Counted from the stretch's first letter, positions 26,601 to 35,992 are shown. The stretch: 64,000 bases of DNA from an uncultured Alistipes sp. (GCA_900546065.1 URBK01000008.1:1-64000); one strand, 5' to 3'. Notes: generated by a model from the sequence alone, not told the origin. Program-made: numbers and translations.

Positions 26601-26634
26601 GGGGTGTCAATGGTCTGTTGACACCCCGATTTTG
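26601..26634 (+). terminator. Hairpin after the small exported protein gene
   Basis: GGGGTGTCAA pairs with TTGACACCCC (26601-26610 with 26618-26627, 7-nt loop), followed by GATTTT. Its right arm overlaps the upstream half of the next candidate LytTR operator. Confidence 0.65.
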
Positions 26635-26644
26635 TCGATTCACC
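26615..26644 (+). promoter_or_regulatory. Second candidate LytTR operator
   Basis: CGATTCACC (26636-26644) is identical to a copy at 25947. CTGTTGACA (26615-26623) lies 12 bp upstream and matches at six of nine positions. The strong copy ends 32 bp before TACCTTCG, exactly the distance seen at the first operator. Confidence 0.55.
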
Positions 26645-26676
26645 GACCCGAAAGACCGAATTGGCCGATTAATCCG

Positions 26677-26684
26677 TACCTTCG
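26677..26684 (+). promoter_or_regulatory. Candidate -7 box of the outer-membrane protein gene
   Basis: TACCTTCG, one mismatch from TAnnTTTG, 72 bp before the start at 26757. Its spacing to the CGATTCACC repeat is the main support. Confidence 0.4.
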
Positions 26685-26756
26685 TACTCGATTCCGGACA
26701 GAATATCCACCCGAACACTAACATACGTAAAAGCGAAAAACGAAATACAACTAAGC

Positions 26757-29660
26757 ATGAAGAGATTTCTGACAACATTTTTCATTACCTGCCTTGCTGC
26801 CGCCGCATACGCGCAGAACGGCAAGGTTACGATGACCGTCGTCGACTCCCAGACCAAGGAGGGCGTTGCGGGTGCGGTCATCGAATTCAAACTCTCCGAC
26901 GGCAGCGCCGATCCCAAGTATTACACTTCGGGCTTCAACGGCAAGGCCGATATCGCCGGACTTAAGAGCGGCGAATACGACTTGACCATATCGTTCCTCG
27001 GATACGACGACCTCGCGAAGAAGATCACCGTGACGGCCTCGACGAAGGATCTGGGAACCTTCGAGCTCACGCAGTCGACCACCAAGATCGAGACCGTAGT
27101 CAAGGAGGTGCAGTCGATACGCACCTCGCAGAAGGGCGATACGGTGAGCTACAACGCCGAAGCCTTCAAGGTGGCCAATGATGCCGACATGGAGGGTCTG
27201 CTGAAGAAGATGCCGGGTATAACGATCACCAACGGTACGGTCGAGGCTCAGGGCGAGACCGTGCAGAAGATATTCGTCGACGGCAAGGAGTTCTTCGGCG
27301 AGGATGTGGCCACGGCGCTCAACTCGCTGCCTGCACAGGCCGTAAAGAGCGTCGAGGTATACAACAAGCTGAGCGACAACGCCGAGTTCTCGGGTATGGA
27401 TGACGGCGAGGGATACAAGGCCATCAATATCGTCACGCACGAGACCATGCGTCAGGGCTTCTTCGGCAAGCTCTACGCCGGATACGGTTACCAGCCCGAA
27501 ACAGATGAAATCACCAACTCGAACAAATACATCCTCGGCGGTAACGTCAACATGTTCCACGGCTCGAGCCGCGTGTCGCTCATCGGCCTGCTGAACAACA
27601 TCAACCAGCAGAACTTCTCGTTCGAGGACATACTCGACGTCTCAGGCTCGACCGGCGGCATGGGCGGCGGCATGGGCGGCGGCGTCGGACAGTATATGGT
27701 ACGTCCGCAGAGCGGCGTTGCCAATGTCGGCTCGATCGGTGTCAACTACTCGGACTCGTGGGGCGAGAACGAGAAGGTGAAACTTCAGGCCAGCTACTTC
27801 TTCAACCGCACGCGTACGCGAAACCTCTCGAAGACGACCAAGTGGTATGAAGCTCCGCTCGAGGATCTGGGTACGCTCGAGCAGGAGGGACGTTCGGACA
27901 ACCTCAACTATAACAACCGACTGAATGCCCGTGTCGACTGGCGCATAGCCGAGAACCACTCGATGATGTCGCGTACGAACCTCAGTTTCCAGACCTACGA
28001 TCCTTTCAGCGTAACCAACGGTCTGCAGTACGGCGACAACCTTTACAACATCATCGCCAACGGCAATGACGCCAACCGCGGAGGTTTCAACCTCAACGAG
28101 TTCATCCAGTACCGCGTCAAGTTGGGTAAGGCGGGACGTCTGCTGACGGCCGACTTCCGTCTGGGCATGCGTGACAACAACAACGACTCGAAGAGCTACT
28201 CGAACCAGCAGACCATCGACAACGGTGACGGCACCTACTCGCCGCTGCTGCGCCACCTCAAGGAGGAGACCGAGTCTGACAACACCGATCTGGCAGGATC
28301 GCTCACCTATGCGGAGCCTGTGTCGAAGCACTCGCAGGTAACGCTTTCATACCGTCTCGACTACTCGGGACAGCAGCGTGACAAGCAGACATACAACTAC
28401 GGCACCGACGACACCTATACCAACGGTACGCTCGACCAGCAGCTCTCAAACATGTATAAGAGCGACTACACGACGCACCGTGTAGGTCCGGGCTTCCGTT
28501 TCAGCAAGGAGAAGAATACGGTTGTTGTGAACCTCAACTACCAATACTCGACCCTCAACGGCCGCGTCGAGGCAGTGAACACCCAGCCCGTGAAGCGCAA
28601 CTACAACAACTTCACATACTTCCTGATGGGTAACTTCAACATCAACCCTCAGAATTCGATCCGTCTGTTCGTGATGTCGAGCACCAACGAGCCGCGCATC
28701 ACGCAGTTGCAGAACCTGCTTGACATATCGGACATGCAGTATGTATCGCGCGGTAACGAGAATCTGAACCCCGCATACTCGCACCGCATAAACTTCCACT
28801 ACAACAACACCAATCTGGAGAAGGGCCGCACCTTCATGTGGATGTTCTCGTTCCAGAGCACGCAGGACTACATCTCGTCAAGCATGTACACCGGAGACAA
28901 CATCCCGCAGCAGGTCGTTGACGAGGTCGGCGCACGCCCCATACAGTACTCGACATACGACAACGTCGACGGTTACATGAGCCTGCGCACACACATAAGC
29001 TACGGCCTGCCGATCAACCCCATAAAGTGTAATCTGAACGTTATGGCGGGCGTCACCTATTCGAAGGTTCCGTCGCTTGTGAACGGCGAGCGCAACATGG
29101 CCAGCAACATGGGCTACGACGCCAACGTGGTACTCGGCAGCAACATATCTGAGAATGTAGACTTCACCCTCGCGTGGAACGGAACATACAACGTTGCCAA
29201 CAACTCTCTCGCCTCGGGCGGCAGCCGTAACGAATACCTCAACCACAGCGCTACGGGTTCACTGAAGACGGTATTCTGGAAGGGCTTCACCTTCACCGTC
29301 TCGGCATCATACGTACAGTATGTCGGCTTCACCAACGACTACAACGACTCATACACCCTCTGCAACGCCTACATCGGCAAGAAGGTCTTCCGCAACCAGC
29401 TGGGTGAGATCATGGTCGGCGTGAACGACATCTTCAACCAGAACACCGCATTCACGCGCACGACGGGTTCGGGCTATACGCAGAACGCATGGAACAGCGT
29501 CATCGGACGTTACTTCACCGTGCAGTTCAACTATAACCTGCGTGTCTTCGGCAAGCGCGGCTCGCGCGTACTGTCGGACTACGGCATCTCGGACGGCAAG
29601 AGCAGCGGCATGCGCCGTATGGGTCCGCCCCCCATGGGAGGTCCCGGCGGCCCGCACTAA
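26757..29660 (+). CDS. Outer-membrane beta-barrel protein (OMP_b-brl_3 type, TonB receptor-like)
   Basis: A 967-residue exported protein. After the signal peptide (ending AAAYAQ) comes a carboxypeptidase-regulatory-like beta domain (VTMTVVDSQTKEGVAGAVIEF, to about 105), then a plug-like segment (GLLKKMPGITITNGTVEAQG), then a long barrel region to the end. It belongs to the single-component outer-membrane receptors of Bacteroidota, distinct from SusC because no SusD partner follows. A Gly/Met-rich insert (about 295-310, GGMGGGMGGG) and a Gly/Pro-rich tail ending PPPMGGPGGPH are unusual and echo the tail of the upstream small protein. Substrate unknown: metal, peptide or envelope-maintenance roles are all possible. 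Confidence 0.82.
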   Translation: MKRFLTTFFITCLAAAAYAQNGKVTMTVVDSQTKEGVAGAVIEFKLSDGSADPKYYTSGFNGKADIAGLKSGEYDLTISFLGYDDLAKKITVTASTKDLGTFELTQSTTKIETVVKEVQSIRTSQKGDTVSYNAEAFKVANDADMEGLLKKMPGITITNGTVEAQGETVQKIFVDGKEFFGEDVATALNSLPAQAVKSVEVYNKLSDNAEFSGMDDGEGYKAINIVTHETMRQGFFGKLYAGYGYQPETDEITNSNKYILGGNVNMFHGSSRVSLIGLLNNINQQNFSFEDILDVSGSTGGMGGGMGGGVGQYMVRPQSGVANVGSIGVNYSDSWGENEKVKLQASYFFNRTRTRNLSKTTKWYEAPLEDLGTLEQEGRSDNLNYNNRLNARVDWRIAENHSMMSRTNLSFQTYDPFSVTNGLQYGDNLYNIIANGNDANRGGFNLNEFIQYRVKLGKAGRLLTADFRLGMRDNNNDSKSYSNQQTIDNGDGTYSPLLRHLKEETESDNTDLAGSLTYAEPVSKHSQVTLSYRLDYSGQQRDKQTYNYGTDDTYTNGTLDQQLSNMYKSDYTTHRVGPGFRFSKEKNTVVVNLNYQYSTLNGRVEAVNTQPVKRNYNNFTYFLMGNFNINPQNSIRLFVMSSTNEPRITQLQNLLDISDMQYVSRGNENLNPAYSHRINFHYNNTNLEKGRTFMWMFSFQSTQDYISSSMYTGDNIPQQVVDEVGARPIQYSTYDNVDGYMSLRTHISYGLPINPIKCNLNVMAGVTYSKVPSLVNGERNMASNMGYDANVVLGSNISENVDFTLAWNGTYNVANNSLASGGSRNEYLNHSATGSLKTVFWKGFTFTVSASYVQYVGFTNDYNDSYTLCNAYIGKKVFRNQLGEIMVGVNDIFNQNTAFTRTTGSGYTQNAWNSVIGRYFTVQFNYNLRVFGKRGSRVLSDYGISDGKSSGMRRMGPPPMGGPGGPH

Positions 29661-29686
29661 CAGAGATGCTCAAGGAAACAAAACAG

Positions 29687-29720
29687 AAAATCCCTCGGAC
29701 TCACCGAGGGATTTTTTATT
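29687..29720. terminator. Bidirectional terminator
   Basis: TCCCTCGG pairs with CCGAGGGA (29691-29698 with 29704-29711), flanked by AAAA and TTTTTT. It lies between convergent genes. Confidence 0.9.
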
Positions 29721-29785
29721 CCTACCGTTTAAGCTCTCCGCCCGCACCCAAAGATATGACACACGGGCGATACCGCATGGCCGGA

Positions 29786-31063
29786 TTATTTGTTTATACG
29801 TGCGGCTGCGGGATCGTATTTGTATCGGAAGAAGATGGCGAAAAGTATCGTCACCACCAGCGCATAGGCGGCAAATATGAGCCACGAGGTCTGCCATCCG
29901 GCTATCATATCGACACCCTGCGAGCCGTTATATACGAAACGGTTGACGACGGCCTGCGCGCCGAGTGTACCGATGGTGGCGCCGATGCCGTTTGTCATCA
30001 TCATGAAGAGCCCCTGAGCCGAGGAGCGGATCTCGACATCGGTCTGTTCATTTACGAACAGCGAGCCCGAGATGTTGAAGAAGTCGAAGGCCACACCGTA
30101 TATTATCATCGAAAGTATGAACATCCACACGCCGCCGCCGGGGTTGCCCAGACCGAAGAGTCCGAAGCGGCCGACCCATGCCAACATTGAGATAACCATT
30201 ACGCGCTTGATACCGTATCGTTTCATGAAGAAGGGTATGAGCAGTATGCAGAGTGTCTCGGATATCTGCGACAGCGATATGAGGGCATTTGCGTGGTTGG
30301 CGCCGAAGGTAGACATATATTCGGGCACGTCACGGTACGATGTGAGGAACGGGTTTGCGAATCCGTTTGTTATCTGCAGCGACACACCCAGCAGCATCGA
30401 GAAGATGAAGAATATGGCCATGCGCCGGTCACGGAAGAGCGTGAAGGCGCGCAGACCCAGCGCATCCACCACGCCGCGCTTGGCCGAATGGCCGGCAATG
30501 GGACACTGCGGCAGCGTGAAGGCATATACGGCCAGCACGATGCCGATGACGCCGCACTGCATGAACTGCGCATATCCCGTCTGGAATCCCGCGAAGTCGC
30601 ACACAAGCATGGCGCAGATGAACCCGACGGTGCCCCATACGCGTATGGGCGGGAATGCCCTCACGGGGTCGAGGTTACTCTTTTCGAGGGCGCTGTATGC
30701 CACCGAATTTGCCAACGCTATGGTCGGCATGTAGAATGCCACGCTCAGGGCATAGAGCGTAAAGAGCGGGGCGAAGGCCACGGCGTCACCCGCCGTCATG
30801 GCATAATACCCTGCGCCGAACATGAACAGGGCGGCCAAGCCGTGACATATACCGAGCAGCCGCTGTGCCTCGATCCAACGGTCGGCTATGATACCGATCA
30901 ATGCCGGCATGAACAGCGACACGATACCCTGCATGGCATAAAAGAGGCCTATGTTCGAGGCCATGCCCGCGCCTGCCAGATAGGTTCCCATCGACGTCAG
31001 ATAGGAGCCCCACACGGCAAACTGCAGGAAATTCATAATTATCAACCTAAGTTTTACGCTCAT
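29786..31063 (-). CDS. NupG-like nucleoside permease (MFS)
   Basis: A 425-residue major-facilitator protein with 12 predicted membrane helices. It begins MSVKLRLIIMNFLQFAVWGSY and carries family segments GTYLAGAGMASNIGLFYAMQG, VWGTVGFI and SLFVNEQTDVEIRSSAQGLFM, which are typical of the nucleoside:H+ symporter branch. It should import nucleosides. It is divergent from the second GH78 gene and is not adjacent to the nucleoside hydrolase at 48.8 kb. Confidence 0.83.
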   Translation of the reverse strand: MSVKLRLIIMNFLQFAVWGSYLTSMGTYLAGAGMASNIGLFYAMQGIVSLFMPALIGIIADRWIEAQRLLGICHGLAALFMFGAGYYAMTAGDAVAFAPLFTLYALSVAFYMPTIALANSVAYSALEKSNLDPVRAFPPIRVWGTVGFICAMLVCDFAGFQTGYAQFMQCGVIGIVLAVYAFTLPQCPIAGHSAKRGVVDALGLRAFTLFRDRRMAIFFIFSMLLGVSLQITNGFANPFLTSYRDVPEYMSTFGANHANALISLSQISETLCILLIPFFMKRYGIKRVMVISMLAWVGRFGLFGLGNPGGGVWMFILSMIIYGVAFDFFNISGSLFVNEQTDVEIRSSAQGLFMMMTNGIGATIGTLGAQAVVNRFVYNGSQGVDMIAGWQTSWLIFAAYALVVTILFAIFFRYKYDPAAARINK

Positions 31064-31196
31064 AGATATACTCTTTTTGTAATACGTTACATTTCACGGA
31101 CGCGCCTTGGGCCGTCGCCCGCCGATTGCTTTATCATGTAAAGGTAGCAATTTTTTCATTTCCACGATAAAAGGCTGCATAAAAACCTCTTCCGGC

Positions 31197-31227
31197 TTTG
31201 CTTTCCGGCGCAAAAGCGCTATATTTA
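31197..31227 (+). promoter_or_regulatory. Promoter of the second GH78 gene
   Basis: TTTG (31197-31200), 19 bp, TATATTTA (31220-31227), one mismatch from consensus. It is 47 bp before the start at 31275. Confidence 0.55.
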
Positions 31228-31274
31228 CCGTAACCTGAAACCAAACATATATTTTCACCCAAAAACGCCATCCG

Positions 31275-33590
31275 ATGAATCTCACACCCCTGCTTGCCGC
31301 CATGCTGATGCTTTCAGCCGCAATGCCCCACGCGCTCTGCGCCGCGCAAACGGCCGATAGCGCCGTTATCGAACGAGACAAAACGCCCCAAGCCGAGAAC
31401 CGCCCCACGGGGCTTATGACCGACCTCGTAAAGGATGCGCACAAGGTCTACCGCAACGGCTTCGCAACGGACATGGGCGTCGAAGACCTTACCGCCGACG
31501 ATATCTCCGACTACACCTTTGCCGCAATACGTTCGTCGCGCCCGACATTCGGGTGGATCGTTCCCGACTGCGGCCGCGCCACACGTCAGAAGAGCTACCG
31601 TATAGTCCTCTCGGACAACATGACGGATGCCCTTGCACGCCGCGGCAACATCTGGGACAGCGGCACGGTGCGCAGCGCACAATCCGAGGCCGTAGAGTAC
31701 GGCGGCAACAGCCTCGAACCCGATCGACTCTACTTCTGGAGCGTGCAGGTCGCAACCGACAGGGGCGGCCGCAGCGAGTGGTCCGAGATACAGCCCTTCC
31801 GCACGGCATCCGAACTCGAACAGTATGCCCCCTCGTACCGCCCGCAGATACGGCGTGAGGAGCTCACCGCCCGTATCGAGCATCTCGACAGCGAGACCAC
31901 GCTGCTCGACTTCGGCCGCGCGTCGTTTGCCTCGCTGCGCGTAAGTCTGGAATCCGCCACGGGAGGCGACACGGTATATGTGGCCATAGGCGAGGCGATG
32001 AAGCAGGGGCGCATCGACCCCCGCCCGGGAGGTACGATACGCTACTACCGCTACCCTGTCGTGCTGCAGCGCGGACGCCGCACATACGACATCATCCCCG
32101 CCCACGACGGCCGCAACACGGGGCCGCAGGCGGTACTGATGCCCGACTACATAGGCGAGGTGGCCCCGTTCCGATATTGCCAGATAGAGAACTATGCGGG
32201 CAGCGTGGACGCGGGGGATGTGGTGCGCCTGACGGTGACATATCCTTTCGACACAAGGGCCTCGCACTTTGTCTCGGACAACGCCGCCCTGAACGAGGTG
32301 TGGGATATGTGCCGCTATACAATCGAGGCCACGTCGGCTCTGGGCATATATATCGACGGCGACCGCGAACGCATCCCCTACGAGGCCGACGCCATAATAA
32401 ACCAGCTCGGGCACTACGCCGTCGACCGCGAATATGCCATGGCGCGCCGCACGTCGGAGTATCTGCTGCAACACCCCACATGGCCTACGGAGTGGATCCT
32501 GCAGGCGCTCATCATCGCATGGAATGACTACCTTTATACGGGAGACCTGCGCTCCGTGGAGCAGAACTACGACCTGCTTTCGGCGCGTACGCTCCGCTCG
32601 CTGCGTCGTGACAACGGGTTGATATCAACGCGCATCGACGACACCGTCTCGACCGACGCATTCCGCCGCTCGATACGTTTCAACGGCAACATCAGTGACA
32701 TTGTCGACTGGCCGCGCGGCAGCGAGGACGACAACTACGTCTTCACACCCTACAATACGGTTGTAAACGCCTTCCACTACCGCGCCATGCAGCTGCTTGC
32801 GCGCATGGCCGAGGCTTTGGGACGCCATGACGAGGCGCGCGAACTGAATTCCTATTGCGACACCTTCCGCGATACCTTCAACGCCGCCATGATCGACCCG
32901 ACGACGGGCACCTACCGCGACGGCATCGACACCGACCACCGCTCGCTGCATGCCAACCTCTTCCCGCTGGCATTCGGACTCGTACCCGAAGAGTACGAGC
33001 GGAGTGTTGTCGACTATATCCGCTCGCGCGGCATGGCCTGCAGTGTCTATGCGGCACAGTTCCTTCTCGACGGCCTCTACGACATGGCCGAAGGCGACTA
33101 CGCCCTGCATCTGCTCACGAAGGATGACATTCGCAGCTGGCGCAACATGATCCGCGCCGGCGCCACCATCACCTTCGAGGCGTGGGACAACTCCTTCAAG
33201 CCCAATCAGGACTGGAACCATGCGTGGGGTGCCGCCCCCGCCGACATCATACCGATGCGTCTGGTCGGAGTGCGGCCGCTCACACCTTCGGCCGCCACGA
33301 TCGAAGTGCGGCCGCAGACCGCATCGCTGCGCCACGTCACGGCCGCCGTACCTACGATACGCGGCACCGTGGAGGTGGATATCGACCGCACAGACAATCT
33401 GTACCGCATGCGCGTACGCATACCGGCCAACACCGACGCCCGTATTCTGCTGCCCGCACCCGACCATAAATATATCCTGCGCCGCGACGGCCGCCGCATA
33501 CGCCCACGCAAGAGCGGCAACGGGGCATTCGTCGATGCCGGCACCGTCGCCTCGGGAGAGTATATCTTCACTCTCGAACGCGCCAGATAG
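31275..33590 (+). CDS. Secreted GH78-family alpha-L-rhamnosidase-like protein
   Basis: A 771-residue exported protein related to GH78, shorter than the enzyme at 14.6 kb. The signal peptide is followed by an Ig-like domain (RSSRPTFGWIVPDCG), a beta-sandwich (about 195-330) and the helical barrel. Its acidic motif is DGDRERIPYEAD near residue 360, corresponding to DCPQRDERLGW in the other protein, and ATITFEAWDNSFKPNQDWNHAWGA near 628 marks the second half of the active site. The altered motif and missing N-terminal domain suggest a different substrate. Conserved Glu residues argue it is active. It is monocistronic with its own promoter and terminator. Confidence 0.87.
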   Translation: MNLTPLLAAMLMLSAAMPHALCAAQTADSAVIERDKTPQAENRPTGLMTDLVKDAHKVYRNGFATDMGVEDLTADDISDYTFAAIRSSRPTFGWIVPDCGRATRQKSYRIVLSDNMTDALARRGNIWDSGTVRSAQSEAVEYGGNSLEPDRLYFWSVQVATDRGGRSEWSEIQPFRTASELEQYAPSYRPQIRREELTARIEHLDSETTLLDFGRASFASLRVSLESATGGDTVYVAIGEAMKQGRIDPRPGGTIRYYRYPVVLQRGRRTYDIIPAHDGRNTGPQAVLMPDYIGEVAPFRYCQIENYAGSVDAGDVVRLTVTYPFDTRASHFVSDNAALNEVWDMCRYTIEATSALGIYIDGDRERIPYEADAIINQLGHYAVDREYAMARRTSEYLLQHPTWPTEWILQALIIAWNDYLYTGDLRSVEQNYDLLSARTLRSLRRDNGLISTRIDDTVSTDAFRRSIRFNGNISDIVDWPRGSEDDNYVFTPYNTVVNAFHYRAMQLLARMAEALGRHDEARELNSYCDTFRDTFNAAMIDPTTGTYRDGIDTDHRSLHANLFPLAFGLVPEEYERSVVDYIRSRGMACSVYAAQFLLDGLYDMAEGDYALHLLTKDDIRSWRNMIRAGATITFEAWDNSFKPNQDWNHAWGAAPADIIPMRLVGVRPLTPSAATIEVRPQTASLRHVTAAVPTIRGTVEVDIDRTDNLYRMRVRIPANTDARILLPAPDHKYILRRDGRRIRPRKSGNGAFVDAGTVASGEYIFTLERAR

Positions 33591-33603
33591 CCGCCGTAAA
33601 ACG

Positions 33604-33640
33604 GAAGAAGCCGAAACGGAGCGTCCGTTTCGGCTTCTTC
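33604..33640. terminator. Perfect 17-bp inverted-repeat terminator
   Basis: GAAGAAGCCGAAACGGA pairs perfectly with TCCGTTTCGGCTTCTTC around GCG. It lies between the convergent GH78 and nfnB genes. Confidence 0.85.
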
Positions 33641-33662
33641 CTATATAATCTTTGGAAATATA

Positions 33663-35060
33663 TCAGGCCTCTGTCTGCTTGCCCCGCACATACTCGTCAA
33701 TGGCTCGGGCCGCACGGCGGCCGGCACCCATGGCAAGAATCACGGTAGCGGCACCCGTCACGGCATCGCCTCCGGCAAAGACCCCGCGACGAGACGTAGC
33801 GCCCGACTCGTCTGTAACGATACATCCGCGGCGGTTGGTCTCAAGGCCCGCCGTCGTACGCTTCAACAGCGGATTGGGCGACGTACCCAGCGCCATGATC
33901 ACAACGTCGCAATCGATATCGAAATCCGAGCCTTCGATCACAACGGGCGAACGGCGCCCGCTTTCGTCGGGTTCACCCAGCGTCATGCGTACGCACGAAA
34001 TGCCGCGCACCCAGCCCTTGTCGTTGCCCAGCACACGGGTAGGATTGGTCAGCATACGGAACTCTATGCCCTCCTCCTTGGCGTGGTGCACCTCCTCGCG
34101 GCGCGCCGGAAGCTCCGCCTCGCTGCGGCGGTAGACGATCGTCGCCTCGGCGCCCAGACGTTTGGCCGTGCGCACGGCATCCATGGCCACGTTGCCGCCG
34201 CCTACCACTACCACGCGTTTGCCGACATATATCGGCGTATCGTACACTTCGTCATAGGCGTGCATCAGATTGGCGCGTGTCAGGAACTCGTTGGCCGAGA
34301 CCACACCGTTCAGATTTTCGCCCTCGATGCCCATGAAGCGCGGAAGACCCGCACCCGACCCGATGAAGACGGCATCAAAGCCCTCGTCCTCCAGCAGGGA
34401 ATCGACCGTGACGGTGCGGCCGACGATGACGTCGGTCTCGAACTTCACGCCCAGCCTGCGCAGCGACGCGATCTCGCGTGCCACGATCTTATCCTTCGGC
34501 AGGCGGAACTCGGGAATACCGTAAACCAGCACGCCGCCCAGTTTGTGCAGCGCCTCGAATACCGTCACGTCGTACCCCATCTTTGCCAGATCGCTCGCGC
34601 AGGCCAGACCTGCGGGGCCGCTACCGACAACCGCAATACGGTGTCCGTTTTTCTCGATCTCGGGGGCCGTATCGTCACCATGCGCCAGATGCCAGTCGCC
34701 GACGTAACGCTCCAACTTGCCGATGGCGACAGGCTCGCCCTTGACACCCAGCACGCACGAACCCTCGCACTGCGTCTCCTGCGGGCAGACGCGCCCGCAG
34801 ATACTCGGCAGCGAACTGTCCGCGGCAATCACCGCCGCAGCCGAGGCTACGTCCCCACGCACAAGGTCGGCAATAAAGGCCGGAATGTTTATATTGACGG
34901 GGCAGGCCTCGACACAGCGCGGCCGCTTGCACGCAAGGCAGCGCGACGCCTCCAGACGCGCCTCCTCGTCGTTATACCCGTAGCATACCTCTTCGAAATT
35001 TGTGGCGCGTACGGCTGCATCCTGCTCACGTACCGCCACGCGCGGAATCTTATTTGCCAT
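33663..35060 (-). CDS. NfnB-like subunit (GltA-type FAD/NAD(P) iron-sulfur protein)
   Basis: A 465-residue protein of the glutamate-synthase small-subunit family. Two cysteine clusters near the N-terminus, CLACKRPRCVEACP and CGRVCPQETQCEGSC, bind two [4Fe-4S] clusters. Rossmann motifs follow: GSGPAGLACA near 150 for FAD and VVVGGGNVAMDAVR near 285 for NAD(P). It ends FAGGDAVTGAATVILAMGAGR. Next to a ferredoxin-NADP reductase-like partner and without a large GOGAT subunit, it is best read as NfnB of the NADH-dependent reduced ferredoxin:NADP+ oxidoreductase, which bifurcates electrons between NADPH, NAD+ and ferredoxin. The start at 35060 overlaps the upstream nfnA-like gene by 11 bp. Confidence 0.85.
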   Translation of the reverse strand: MANKIPRVAVREQDAAVRATNFEEVCYGYNDEEARLEASRCLACKRPRCVEACPVNINIPAFIADLVRGDVASAAAVIAADSSLPSICGRVCPQETQCEGSCVLGVKGEPVAIGKLERYVGDWHLAHGDDTAPEIEKNGHRIAVVGSGPAGLACASDLAKMGYDVTVFEALHKLGGVLVYGIPEFRLPKDKIVAREIASLRRLGVKFETDVIVGRTVTVDSLLEDEGFDAVFIGSGAGLPRFMGIEGENLNGVVSANEFLTRANLMHAYDEVYDTPIYVGKRVVVVGGGNVAMDAVRTAKRLGAEATIVYRRSEAELPARREEVHHAKEEGIEFRMLTNPTRVLGNDKGWVRGISCVRMTLGEPDESGRRSPVVIEGSDFDIDCDVVIMALGTSPNPLLKRTTAGLETNRRGCIVTDESGATSRRGVFAGGDAVTGAATVILAMGAGRRAARAIDEYVRGKQTEA

Positions 35061-35910
35061 AGCACTCACATTTATGTTTCTCGTTTGCCTCACCCTCCTG
35101 CGTGCGATACATCGCCTGTCGGCGCATCGCCTCGTCGAAATCGACCTTATGGCCGTCGAACTCGGGGCCGTCAACACACGTAAAGCGCGTCTGCCCGTCG
35201 ACACTCACGCGGCACGCACCGCACATGCCCGTACCGTCAACCATCAGCGCGTTGAGCGATACCGTCGTCGGCAGGTCGTACTCGCGCGTGGTGAGAGTCA
35301 CGAACTTCATCATTATCATGGGGCCTATGGCCACACACTCGTCATAATGGCGGCCCTCGGTTGCGATAAGTTCACGGATCTTGCCCGTAACCATACCCTT
35401 GAATCCCTCGCTGCCGTCGTCGGTTGCGATGTAGAGATTGTCTGCCACACGGCTCATCTCCTCCTTGTAGATAAGCATCGAGGAGGTCTTGGCGCCGATG
35501 ATCACATCGACCGCCACACCGTGTTCGTGCAGCCACTTCACCTGCGGATATACGGGAGCCGTACCCACACCTCCCGCAACGAAGAGATAACGCCGGCGGC
35601 GCAACTCATCCATCGGCACGTTGACAAACTCCGACGGGTTACCCAACGGCCCCGCCAGATCGGCCAAAGCGTCGCCCTCGTTCAGTGCGCACATCTTGCG
35701 CGTCGACATGCCTATGGCCTGTATGACTATTGTTACCGTACCGGCCGAAGGGTCGTAATCGGCAATGGTCAGAGGCACGCGTTCGCCGTGCTCGTCGGTG
35801 CGGACTATCACGAACTGTCCGGGCAGGGCACTGTGCGCAACGCGCGGCGCCTCGACACGCAGTCGGTAGATGTTCTCCGCAAGCAGTTTCTTCTCTACGA
35901 TCTTGAACAT
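35050..35910 (-). CDS. NfnA-like subunit (FAD/[2Fe-2S] ferredoxin-NADP reductase type)
   Basis: A 286-residue flavoprotein. The FAD domain (1-95) begins MFKIVEKKLLAENIYRLRV. The NAD-binding domain contains LFVAGGVGTAPVYPQ near 110. The C-terminal cysteines DGTGMCGACRV, FTCVDGPEFDG and the final CECYGK include the [2Fe-2S] ligands typical of dihydroorotate dehydrogenase PyrK, SudB and NfnA. The gene precedes nfnB and overlaps it, so both subunits are made together. The Met at 35910 was chosen because the flavin domain begins there; upstream in-frame residues are unlike the family. Confidence 0.85.
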   Translation of the reverse strand: MFKIVEKKLLAENIYRLRVEAPRVAHSALPGQFVIVRTDEHGERVPLTIADYDPSAGTVTIVIQAIGMSTRKMCALNEGDALADLAGPLGNPSEFVNVPMDELRRRRYLFVAGGVGTAPVYPQVKWLHEHGVAVDVIIGAKTSSMLIYKEEMSRVADNLYIATDDGSEGFKGMVTGKIRELIATEGRHYDECVAIGPMIMMKFVTLTTREYDLPTTVSLNALMVDGTGMCGACRVSVDGQTRFTCVDGPEFDGHKVDFDEAMRRQAMYRTQEGEANEKHKCECYGK

Positions 35911-35992
35911 ATATCTTCGTATATAACGTTTGGTATAAACGTTTCCCATCAAACGCTCCCCGCAAGCGGCCACAGACTACGCGTCTCTCCGC

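Noticed and set aside
33663..35060. Glutamate synthase small subunit (gltD) function
   Set aside because: No large glutamate synthase gene is next to it, and the overlapping partner is an NfnA/SudB-type reductase, so NfnB is the better call.
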